From positions 2,604,001 through 2,668,000 of the forward strand of contig NZ_CP052757.1 of assembly GCF_009708005.2 (NCBI RefSeq): DNA of 64,000 nucleotides, read 5' to 3'. The stretch's first letter is position 1. Every line of letters starts with the position of its first letter. Source of the stretch: Cellulosimicrobium protaetiae. Its GTDB lineage: Bacteria > Actinomycetota > Actinomycetes > Actinomycetales > Cellulomonadaceae. A program made the translations under genes and the position numbers. Below the pieces are notes generated by a model, which was not told where the DNA came from, made no database searches, and worked only from the letters and a program-made list of their open reading frames with translations. Below, one piece after another: positions 56,056 through 62,973 of this stretch.

Positions 56056-56061
56056 TAGCCT
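56056..56061 (+). promoter_or_regulatory. -10 hexamer TAGCCT for the nucleotidyltransferase gene
   Basis: It ends six bases before the ATG at 56068. Confidence 0.55.
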
Positions 56062-56067
56062 CGCGGG

Positions 56068-56940
56068 ATGCGTGCCGTGCCGGACTCCCTGGACCCTGCG
56101 GTCGTGCGTCGGGTCGACGCGCGGCTGGACCGCGTCGTGCGCGACGAGCGGGTCGCGATCCCGCTCGCGGTGGAGAGTGGGAGCCGTGCGTGGGGGTTCC
56201 CGTCGCCGGACTCGGACTACGACTGCCGGTTCGTCCACGTGCGGTCCCAGGCGGACTACCTGGACCCGTGGCCGCGGCGCGACGTGGTCGAGACGCCGCT
56301 CGACGCGGTGCTGGACGTGAACGGGTGGGACCTGCTCAAGGCCGTGCGGCTGCTCGTCCGGGGCAACGCGACGCTGCTGGAGTGGCTGCGGTCGCCGATC
56401 GTGTACCGCGCGGACGTCGCCTTCCGGTCCGACCTGCTCGCTCTCGCGGAGCGCGTCGTCGTCGACCGCGACGCGCTGCGCAGGCACTACCTCCACGTCG
56501 CGATCGGTCAGCGGGACCGGTGGTGGTCGGACCGCGAGGTGCCGCTCAAGAAGGTCTTCTACGCCGTGCGCCCCGCCGCGACGCTGCGGTGGTTGCGCGT
56601 CCGACCGGATGCCGCGGTGCCGCCGATGGACCTTGCCACCCTGCTCGTGGAGGGTGAGGCGCCGGACGACGTGACGCGCGCGGCGGCGGACCTCGTCGCG
56701 CTCAAGGCCGTCTCGCGCGAGATGGGCGCGGGTGCGGTGCCGGAGCCGCTCGTGCGGTTCGTGACCGACGAGCTCGCCCTCGCGTCCGCGGCAGGCGACC
56801 AGCACGACGGCGACCGTGCGGCCGCACGAGCGGTTGCCGCCGCGTCCTTCCGGGACCTCGTCGCGCGGTACGGCCCGCCGGACGCCGTCCCTCCGGCTGG
56901 GTCCGGCGCTCTCAGGCCCGCACCGGCCGCAGGCCGCTGA
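56068..56940 (+). CDS. Nucleotidyltransferase domain protein (COG3541 type)
   Basis: A 290-residue predicted nucleotidyltransferase of the polymerase-beta superfamily. The motif is AVESGSRAWGFPSPDSDYDCRF: the GS pair, then the metal-binding DxD. The domain that follows includes NGWDLLKAVRLLVRGNATLLEWL and VPLKKVFYAVRPAATLRWL, features of the COG3541 group, for which relatives are found in phages and many bacteria. No partner antitoxin or HEPN gene is adjacent. Target and function are unknown. The start fits a leaderless transcript. Its last 29 bases overlap the convergent glycosyltransferase gene, and the C-terminal 25 residues are Pro/Ala-rich. Confidence 0.85.
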   Translation: MRAVPDSLDPAVVRRVDARLDRVVRDERVAIPLAVESGSRAWGFPSPDSDYDCRFVHVRSQADYLDPWPRRDVVETPLDAVLDVNGWDLLKAVRLLVRGNATLLEWLRSPIVYRADVAFRSDLLALAERVVVDRDALRRHYLHVAIGQRDRWWSDREVPLKKVFYAVRPAATLRWLRVRPDAAVPPMDLATLLVEGEAPDDVTRAAADLVALKAVSREMGAGAVPEPLVRFVTDELALASAAGDQHDGDRAAARAVAAASFRDLVARYGPPDAVPPAGSGALRPAPAAGR

Positions 56941-58240
56941 CCCACCGCGGGGCGGTGGGCGACGTCGCGAGGCGGGCGAGCATCGCGTCGAGCACGGCGG
57001 CCCGGTCGAACTGCAGCGCGTACTCCCGGGCCGCCTGGGCCCTGGCGTGCCGCGCGTCGGCGTCGAGGGCGAGGGCGTCGTCGAGCGCGGCGGCGATCGA
57101 CGCGGGGGAGCGCGTCGGGACGATCGTCGCGTGCGGTCCGACGGCCTCGCCGATGCCGCCCGTGTCCGTGGTGACGACGGGCCCGCCGCCCGCGAGCATC
57201 GCCTCGGCGAGCGCGATGCCGAACGTCTCGACGAACTCGGGACGTGGCTTGCTGGGCAGGACGAACGCGGCGCTGCCCGCCATGAGGTGCGGCTTGGTGG
57301 CGTCGTCGACGTCGTCGAGGAACACGATCCGGTCGGCGGCGCCGCTCGCGGTGGCGCGCGCACGCAGGTCGGCCTCCGCCGGCCCGCGTCCGGCGACGAC
57401 GAGGTGCGCGCCCGCTGCCCGGGCCGACAGCGCGAAGCCGTCGATGAGGTCGTCGACGCCCTTCGCCGCCGCGAGCCGGGAGAGGAAGAGCACGTACGGG
57501 CGGTCGGCGATGCCGCGGTGCGCGAGCACGCCGCGCGTGACGGTGGCGTCGAGGTCGGTGTACGCGCTCGTGTCGATGGCGGGGTAGGAGATCTGCACGC
57601 GCTCGGCGCACTGCTCCGCGAAGAACGTCCCGTGCCGGTCGTCGATCCCCTGGGCGCAGGCCACGACCAGGTCGCGCGTGTACCGGGAGACGGCGACGCA
57701 CAGGTCGCTCGCCAGGTACCCGGACAGGACGTGCGCTGCGGCGCCGAAGCGTCCCTCCTCGACGCACGAGCGCACCACGTTCGTCACGTCGGAACCGACC
57801 GCCTCGGCGATCGTGGCGACCTCGACGGGCAGGCCCGTGCTGCGGGCGACGCGCACGGCGTCGGACACGGCGGTCGTGTGCGGGCTGAGGTAGAGGGAGA
57901 GGCAGACGGTGGGGACGCCGTCGGTGAAGAGCTCGACGAGGCGACCCGTGAGCCCGGCGAGGTACCGGCCGTCGGGCACCTTGTAGTCGCCGACGGGTTC
58001 GGGACGCTCGACCGTGATGCCCGCGCTGTACGGCAGGACGGAGCCGAGCGGCTTGAGGGGCAGCCCGGCGGCCTCGAGGCGCTCGACGGGCCAGGTGACG
58101 ATCCGCACCTCGGTGAAGCCGCGGTGCAGGGCGGCCTCGGCGAGGTTGCGGGCCTCGCCGGAGTGGCCGCAGATCACGGGGTCGGCGCGCACCACGACGA
58201 CGAGGCGGCGGGCGGGCGTCTGGCGCAGGGTGGTGGTCAT
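56912..58240 (-). CDS. GT-B glycosyltransferase (family 4-like)
   Basis: A 442-residue retaining GT-B enzyme. The N-terminal domain begins VVVVRADPVICGHSGEARNL. The C-terminal donor domain has YVLFLSRLAAAKGVDDLIDG, the diagnostic ETFGIALAEAMLAGGGPV (EX7E motif, with Glu pair binding nucleotide-sugar) and VTTDTGGIGEAV. Membrane anchoring is not seen. The ATG overlaps the stop of the GH92 gene (ATGA), so they are made together. It resembles sucrose or trehalose-type and cell-wall glycosyltransferases; the acceptor cannot be named. Co-expression with a mannosidase suggests mannose-containing glycans. Confidence 0.9.
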   Translation of the reverse strand: MTTTLRQTPARRLVVVVRADPVICGHSGEARNLAEAALHRGFTEVRIVTWPVERLEAAGLPLKPLGSVLPYSAGITVERPEPVGDYKVPDGRYLAGLTGRLVELFTDGVPTVCLSLYLSPHTTAVSDAVRVARSTGLPVEVATIAEAVGSDVTNVVRSCVEEGRFGAAAHVLSGYLASDLCVAVSRYTRDLVVACAQGIDDRHGTFFAEQCAERVQISYPAIDTSAYTDLDATVTRGVLAHRGIADRPYVLFLSRLAAAKGVDDLIDGFALSARAAGAHLVVAGRGPAEADLRARATASGAADRIVFLDDVDDATKPHLMAGSAAFVLPSKPRPEFVETFGIALAEAMLAGGGPVVTTDTGGIGEAVGPHATIVPTRSPASIAAALDDALALDADARHARAQAAREYALQFDRAAVLDAMLARLATSPTAPRWVSGLRPVRA

Positions 58241-60480
58241 GACGTCTCCGGGGTCTGGTCGGGAGCGTGGGGCGTCGTGCTTCCGTCGGGGTACGACGGC
58301 GGTCGGTGCTCGGGTGCGGTGCCCCAGCCGGTGGGGTGGGGCCCGAGCTCGAGGAGGAGCCGGCCGCTGCGACGCACACGCGTCGCGGGGAGCCAGGTGC
58401 TGTGGAGCGGCTGGCCGTCGAGCCATGCGGCGCGTACGTGCTGCGGTGGCGTGCGCGGGCCGGGCTCGACGAAGCCGGTGGTCTCGACCGTCAGGGTCCC
58501 GCCGGGGACGTGGAGGCGGGACTCGGCGAACGACGGCGTGCCGACGAGGAAGATCCCCTGCCCGGCGACGGGGAACAGGCCGAGCGACGCCCAGACGTAC
58601 CACGAGCTCAGCGCGCCCGAGTCGTCGTTGCCCGGGAGACCTCCCGGGCCGGTGCCGAAGCGCTGGTGGACCGCGGCGTGCACGACCTCCGCCGTCCGGT
58701 CCGGTCGGCCGGCGTAGTGGTAGGCCCACGGGGCTTCCATGTCGGGCTCGTTGTTGAGCCCTTCGAACCGGTTCAGCGCGTACCCGGCGGCCATCTCCGC
58801 GGCGTCGGGCCGCACGCCGGGCTGGGTGACGGGTGGGGCGCCGAACCCGAAGAACCGGTCGAGGAGCGCGACGAACGCCTCGTCGCCGCCGGACAGCGCG
58901 ATCCGCGCCGCCATGTCGTGCACGAGCCGGAAGGAGTAGTTCCAGCGTCCGCCCTCGTAGAAGGTCGAGTCGCGCAGGAGCCCGGTCGCGGGGTCGAAGG
59001 CGTTGACCCACCCCTGGGCATGCTGCGCGAGCTCGTCGGCGAGCGCGTGGTCTCCGACGCGCCGAGCGACGGACGCGGTGCACCAGTAGCCGAACGCGAG
59101 GTCGAGCGTGTGGCTGACCGGGTGGGCGACACCGTGGAGGAGGTAGTCCTCGCCGTAGGTGCGGCGCAGGTCGTTGTGCAGGTGCACGAGCGCCCAGTCC
59201 CAGTCGAGGCTGGGGACGTCGAGGGCGCACAGGTCGGCGAGGAACGTGTGCGCGAGCGCGCTGGCCTGGCGCGAGAAGCGGTCGGCTCCGCGCGCCATCC
59301 GGTACCCGATCGGGAAGTTCCCCTCCTCCTCGCAGATGTGCAGGAGCGCGGTGGCGAGCTCGACGGCGCGGTCCGGCCAGAACGCCGTGAGCAGGGGGAG
59401 CTGGGTCCGGTAGATGTCCCACATGGTCGACACGTCGAACGCGAAAGGGGTGTCGCCGGGCCAGAACGGGCTCTCGTCCGGGGCGAGGCACGGCTTGAGC
59501 AGCGCGTGGTACAGCGCCGTCGCGAAGACCGTGCGGCGCGCCGGGTCGGGGCACTCGACCTCGATCCGGTCGAGGCGCTGCGCCCACGTCGTCGCGGTGC
59601 CCTCGTGCCGGGCGCCGAAGGCCGCGGGGCCGGGGCCGCAGTCCGCACGGAGGTTCGCGCGCGCCTGCTCCGGCCCGCGCAGCGAGAAGCCGAGCCGGAC
59701 CTCGACGACCTGACCGGCCGTCGTCGGGCCCGCCCAGAGGAGGCCGAAGGGGCGCAGCGTCGTCGGTCGGATGTCCGCGAAGTCGAGGCGGGTGCTGCCG
59801 GGCATGAGCCGCCGGTCGTACCAGAGCATCTGCCGCCAGGGGTGTGCGTCGCACTCGAGGTGGACGGCGAGCGGCGCACCCTCCACGACGATCTCGCCGG
59901 CGGCGGTCCCCGGCCCGAGCGTCGCGAGGTGGGCGCGGAGCGGGACGGTCGCACCGTGCGGGATCGCCAGGCCGCCGAGCGAGAGGTCGACGACGAGGCG
60001 CGCGTCGGGGTGCGCGGGGAACGTGTAGCGGTGGACGGCGCTCTTGGGCCCGACCGTGACCTCGCACCGGACCCCGTTGCCGAGCGTGGCGGCGTAGTAC
60101 CCGGGGGAGGCCTCCTCGTCGACCAGGTCCCAGTGCCGCCCGAGCGCGTCGAGCGGCTCGAGCATCGGCGTGACCCGCACGTAGTTGTAGTACTTGCGGA
60201 TCGCGCCCGTGCCGGACTGCTGGAAGTGGGTGATCCCCGAGGCGACCGGGCGGTCGAAGAGCGTCTCCGGAACCCCCTCCGTGCCGAAGTCGTACCGGCC
60301 GTACCCCGTCGGGTACGCACCCGAGTAGGCGCACGCGGAGACCATGCCGAGCGGGTACGCCGCCCCGGGGTGGGTGTTGCCGACGAGAGGCTTCGGGGAC
60401 CACCACGTCGCGGCGAGACCCGTCGGTGCCGGAAGGTCGGTCGCACCCGTGCCGACGAACGGGTCCACGTGCTCGAGCAC
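58237..60480 (-). CDS. GH92 family glycosyl hydrolase (alpha-mannosidase)
   Basis: A 747-residue calcium-dependent alpha-mannosidase of family GH92, whose members remove alpha-1,2-, 1,3- or 1,4-linked mannose from glycans. The N-terminal beta-sandwich has VDPFVGTG and GNTHPGAAYPLGMV, typical of the family. The (alpha/alpha)6 part has SGTGAIRKYYNYVRVTP, WDIYRTQLPLL, GLNNEPDMEAPWAYHYAGRP and GNDDSGALSSWYVWASLG, which carry the catalytic Glu and Asp and the calcium ligands. No signal peptide is seen, so it acts inside the cell, unlike many secreted GH92 enzymes. GTG start with GGGAGG upstream and a TACCGT -10 at 60525-60530. Confidence 0.93.
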   Translation of the reverse strand: MLEHVDPFVGTGATDLPAPTGLAATWWSPKPLVGNTHPGAAYPLGMVSACAYSGAYPTGYGRYDFGTEGVPETLFDRPVASGITHFQQSGTGAIRKYYNYVRVTPMLEPLDALGRHWDLVDEEASPGYYAATLGNGVRCEVTVGPKSAVHRYTFPAHPDARLVVDLSLGGLAIPHGATVPLRAHLATLGPGTAAGEIVVEGAPLAVHLECDAHPWRQMLWYDRRLMPGSTRLDFADIRPTTLRPFGLLWAGPTTAGQVVEVRLGFSLRGPEQARANLRADCGPGPAAFGARHEGTATTWAQRLDRIEVECPDPARRTVFATALYHALLKPCLAPDESPFWPGDTPFAFDVSTMWDIYRTQLPLLTAFWPDRAVELATALLHICEEEGNFPIGYRMARGADRFSRQASALAHTFLADLCALDVPSLDWDWALVHLHNDLRRTYGEDYLLHGVAHPVSHTLDLAFGYWCTASVARRVGDHALADELAQHAQGWVNAFDPATGLLRDSTFYEGGRWNYSFRLVHDMAARIALSGGDEAFVALLDRFFGFGAPPVTQPGVRPDAAEMAAGYALNRFEGLNNEPDMEAPWAYHYAGRPDRTAEVVHAAVHQRFGTGPGGLPGNDDSGALSSWYVWASLGLFPVAGQGIFLVGTPSFAESRLHVPGGTLTVETTGFVEPGPRTPPQHVRAAWLDGQPLHSTWLPATRVRRSGRLLLELGPHPTGWGTAPEHRPPSYPDGSTTPHAPDQTPETS

Positions 60481-60524
60481 GGCCCACCTCCCACCCGGGC
60501 ACGAGGACGTGTGCCCTGCTCCGG

Positions 60525-60530
60525 ACGGTA
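60525..60530 (-). promoter_or_regulatory. -10 hexamer TACCGT for the GH92-glycosyltransferase operon
   Basis: It is 45 bases upstream of the GTG at 60480 on the minus strand; the leader would contain GGGAGGTGGG as ribosome binding site. Confidence 0.45.
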
Positions 60531-60632
60531 GGAGGAGGGTGTGTCGGTGGTGTTACCGGCGGCTTCCCACGGCGTGACGGAACAGGAAGGTCCGGATGGA
60601 GGCACCAGCCGCCGACGGCGAGATGGTGGAGG

Positions 60633-60706
60633 TGCCCCGGGTGGGATTCGAACCCACACTGGATCGGGTTTGAGCCGAACGCCTCTGCCGGTTGGGCTAC
60701 CGGGGC
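60633..60706 (-). tRNA. tRNA-Leu(CAA), atypical: short variable loop
   Basis: A 74-base cloverleaf on the minus strand. Acceptor arms GCCCCGG and CCGGGGC pair perfectly, with discriminator A. The D arm has a 3 bp stem GCC/GGC and an 11-base loop, like tRNA-Leu. The anticodon loop is CTCAAAC, giving anticodon CAA (60670-60672), on a stem with four pairs and a T-T mismatch at its base. The variable loop is only CCAGT, five bases, while normal bacterial tRNA-Leu has a long variable arm. The T arm GTGGG-TTCGAAT-CCCAC is perfect. CCA is not encoded (ACCT follows). The codon UUG must be very rare in this genome. Confidence 0.88.
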
Positions 60707-60831
60707 GGTGCGCCTCGGGTCGGCTCCGCCGGGTCCGCTGCGCGTGCACCATCGAACCACACGGGTGCGCCTTCACGAGAATCACACTCCTCCGAGGGCG
60801 AAACGCGGGGGCGGCAGGGGGTGCGGCGCAC

Positions 60832-60837
60832 TACAGT
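60832..60837 (+). promoter_or_regulatory. -10 hexamer TACAGT for the ANTAR regulator
   Basis: It ends seven bases before the GTG at 60845, predicting a leaderless transcript. Confidence 0.65.
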
Positions 60838-60844
60838 GAACCCC

Positions 60845-61519
60845 GTGAGTGACCAGACAGCGCAGCCCGAGGACAAGCAGCCGCTCGACCTGCCCCCGAT
60901 GATCGAGCCCGAGCCCGCCGCGACCCCCGCCCCGTCGGGCCGTCCCGCACGCCGCGCGATCGTCGCCGAGGACGAGGCCCTGATCCGTCTCGACGTGGTC
61001 GAGACGCTGCGCGACGCCGGGTTCGACGTCGTCGGCGAGGCCGGCGACGGCGCCACGGCGGTGAAACTGGCGCTCGAGCTCAAGCCCGACGTCGTCGTCA
61101 TGGACGTGAAGATGCCCGAGCTCGACGGCATCTCCGCGGCCGAGCAGATCGGCAAGGCGCACGCCGCACCCGTCGTCCTGCTCACGGCGTTCTCGCAGGC
61201 GGAGCTCGTCGAGCGGGCGCGCGACGCGGGGGCCATGGCCTACGTCGTCAAGCCGTTCACGCCGGCGGACCTGCTGCCTGCGGTCGAGATCGCGATCTCG
61301 CGCTACTCGCAGATCACGGCGCTCGAGTCCGAGGTCGCCGACCTGGCGGAGCGTTTCGAGACGCGCAAGCGCGTGGACCGGGCCAAGGGTCTGCTCATGA
61401 CCAAGATGGGCCTGTCGGAGCCGGAGTCGTTCCGCTGGATCCAGAAGACCTCGATGGACCGCCGCCTCACCATGCGCGAGGTCGCGGACGCCGTCATCGA
61501 GCAGGTCGGCGGCGCCTGA
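60845..61519 (+). CDS. pdtaR: ANTAR-domain response regulator (PdtaR-like)
   Basis: A 224-residue two-component regulator that binds RNA rather than DNA; ANTAR proteins act on paired hairpins in mRNA leaders to prevent termination. After a 35-residue Pro-rich head, the receiver domain has the acidic pair in AEDEALIRLD, Asp87 in VVMDVKMPELDG, Thr in LLTAFSQ and Lys in VVKPFTPADLL. A coiled linker (ITALESEVADLAERFETRKRV) leads into the ANTAR domain, RAKGLLMTKMGLSEPESFRW and RRLTMREVADAVIEQ. The cognate kinase PdtaS is not in the window. The position near polA matches mycobacterial Rv1626. A terminator follows. Confidence 0.94.
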   Translation: MSDQTAQPEDKQPLDLPPMIEPEPAATPAPSGRPARRAIVAEDEALIRLDVVETLRDAGFDVVGEAGDGATAVKLALELKPDVVVMDVKMPELDGISAAEQIGKAHAAPVVLLTAFSQAELVERARDAGAMAYVVKPFTPADLLPAVEIAISRYSQITALESEVADLAERFETRKRVDRAKGLLMTKMGLSEPESFRWIQKTSMDRRLTMREVADAVIEQVGGA

Positions 61520-61553
61520 TCGAGCCCGCCTCGCCCGAGGCGTCCGCTCGCGG

Positions 61554-61572
61554 GGTCCTGAGCAGGACCTTT
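61554..61572 (+). terminator. Intrinsic terminator after pdtaR
   Basis: Arms GGTCCTG and CAGGACC form a tight 7 bp stem directly followed by TTT, 35 bases after the stop codon. Confidence 0.65.
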
Positions 61573-61752
61573 GTCAGGGCGCTCCGGGCGGGCTATCGTC
61601 TTGGACTGGCGTCCAGTAGTTCCGGGGCGGTGAACACGGTCGCCACGTAGTCTCAGTCGACGGCCGACGGCGCCGTCCGAGCGACGTGGACCATCTCACG
61701 CCCCACGTCCCTCGGTGCCGCCGGTCCCACGGTGCGAACGAGGAGGAGCGCG

Positions 61753-62418
61753 GTGCGCCCAGCAGTGGAGGTCAGGCCTGCGGTCGGTGACGACCTGCCC
61801 GGTGTCGCGTCGCTGTGCGTCGAGGCCCGGCACGAGTCCGCGTCGGGCGCCCAGTTCTGCGCCCCGGACGAGGACCGCCTCGTCCGGCACCTCTCCGTCC
61901 TGCTGACGATCCCGGGCGGCCACGTCCTCGTCGCGCTCCTCGAGGGGCGCCCCGTCGGGTTCGTCCTCGCCCGGTCGCTCGACCCGCACCTCTTCGCGGA
62001 CGAGCCGAGCCTGTACGTCGAGGCGATCTACGTCGGGAGCGAGGCCCGGCGCCGCGGCGTGGGCCACGCCCTCCTCAGCGCGACGGCGGAGCTCGCCGCC
62101 TCCTCGGGCGCGACGCACGTCTACTCCGTCCCCATCCCCGGTTCCCGCGGGGTGCAGCGCTTCCTCGCCCGTCTCGGTTTCGGGCCCGTCGCCGGGCACC
62201 GCGTCGTCCAGACGGCGGTGCTCCAGCGCCGACTGGCCACCGACCTCGCGCCGTCCCGCAAGGGGACCCGGTCGCTCGAGGACCTCATCGCCCGCCGCCG
62301 TCGTGCGCGGACCGAGACTATGTCCGGGCCGGTCGACCTGCGAGAGTTCCAGGCCGAGTACCGGCGCCGCACCGGTGTCGTGACGCCGGTCGAGGAACGC
62401 GAGACGCTGCCCGGCTGA
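61753..62418 (+). CDS. GNAT family N-acetyltransferase
   Basis: A 221-residue acetyltransferase. The acetyl-CoA site is VEAIYVGSEARRRGVGHALL, with RRRGVGHA as the pyrophosphate loop. SVPIPGSRGVQRFLARLGF is the usual C-terminal strand and Gly-Phe end. After residue 165 a basic helix RKGTRSLEDLIARRRRART and an extension to residue 221 are extra to the GNAT fold. The GTG at 61753 is chosen because AGGAGGAG lies four bases upstream; the GTG at 61732 has none. A TATCGT hexamer near 61594 gives a leader of about 150 bases. The substrate is unknown. Confidence 0.87.
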   Translation: MRPAVEVRPAVGDDLPGVASLCVEARHESASGAQFCAPDEDRLVRHLSVLLTIPGGHVLVALLEGRPVGFVLARSLDPHLFADEPSLYVEAIYVGSEARRRGVGHALLSATAELAASSGATHVYSVPIPGSRGVQRFLARLGFGPVAGHRVVQTAVLQRRLATDLAPSRKGTRSLEDLIARRRRARTETMSGPVDLREFQAEYRRRTGVVTPVEERETLPG

Positions 62419-62471
62419 GCCGGCGTCCGCCTCGCGGGCCCGACCCGTCCGTCCGGCCCACGAGGTGGCGG

Positions 62472-62954
62472 TCAGCCCAGGTCGAGGATCATGCACGTGA
62501 GCCGGGCGGTGCACACGCGCCGGCCCTCGTCGTCGGAGACCACGATCTCGTAGCTCGCCGTCGTGCGGCCGCGGTGCACCGGGACGGCCTCGCCGTGCAC
62601 CCAGCCCTCGCGCGCCCCCCGGTGGTGCGTCGCGTTGACCTCGATCCCGACGGCCGCGCGCCCGGGGCCCCCGTGGAGCTGGGCGGCGATGGAGCCGAGC
62701 GTCTCGGCGAGCACCACCGACGCGCCCCCGTGCAGCAGCCCGGCGGGCTGGGTGTTCCCCGCGACGGGCATGCGGGCGGTGACCCGGTCGGCGCTCACGT
62801 CCTCCAGCTCGATGCCCATGCGCTCGATCAGCGTGCCCGCGGTGCGCAGGCCCATGGCCTCGTAGGCGTGGCGCGGGGCCCCGGGGGACCCCGTCTCGGC
62901 GGGCGCGGGCGCGGTGGGGTCGGTGGTCCGGTCGGGGCCGTGCGTGTCGGTCAT
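62472..62954 (-). CDS. PaaI-like hotdog thioesterase
   Basis: A 160-residue acyl-CoA thioesterase of the hotdog fold, the PaaI/4HBT group. After a 35-residue disordered head, the core runs GIELEDVSADRVTARMPVAG, then the catalytic-site motif TQPAGLLHGGASVVLAETLGS, where the HGG loop and the following acid polarise the thioester. NATHHRGAREGWVHGEAVPV and VCTARLTCMIL complete the sheet. Members hydrolyse phenylacetyl-CoA, hydroxybenzoyl-CoA or DHNA-CoA (menaquinone synthesis). It is divergent from polA, 19 bases apart, as in many actinobacteria. Confidence 0.92.
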   Translation of the reverse strand: MTDTHGPDRTTDPTAPAPAETGSPGAPRHAYEAMGLRTAGTLIERMGIELEDVSADRVTARMPVAGNTQPAGLLHGGASVVLAETLGSIAAQLHGGPGRAAVGIEVNATHHRGAREGWVHGEAVPVHRGRTTASYEIVVSDDEGRRVCTARLTCMILDLG

Positions 62955-62960
62955 GGACTG

Positions 62961-62966
62961 TAGGTT
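62961..62966 (+). promoter_or_regulatory. -10 hexamer TAGGTT for polA
   Basis: It ends seven bases before the GTG at 62974. The thioesterase start is only six bases to its left on the other strand. Confidence 0.6.
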
Positions 62967-62973
62967 GGCACCC

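Noticed and set aside
56068-56940. Toxin of a MNT-HEPN type toxin-antitoxin pair
   Set aside because: No HEPN or antitoxin gene is adjacent, and the protein is twice the size of MNT antitoxins.
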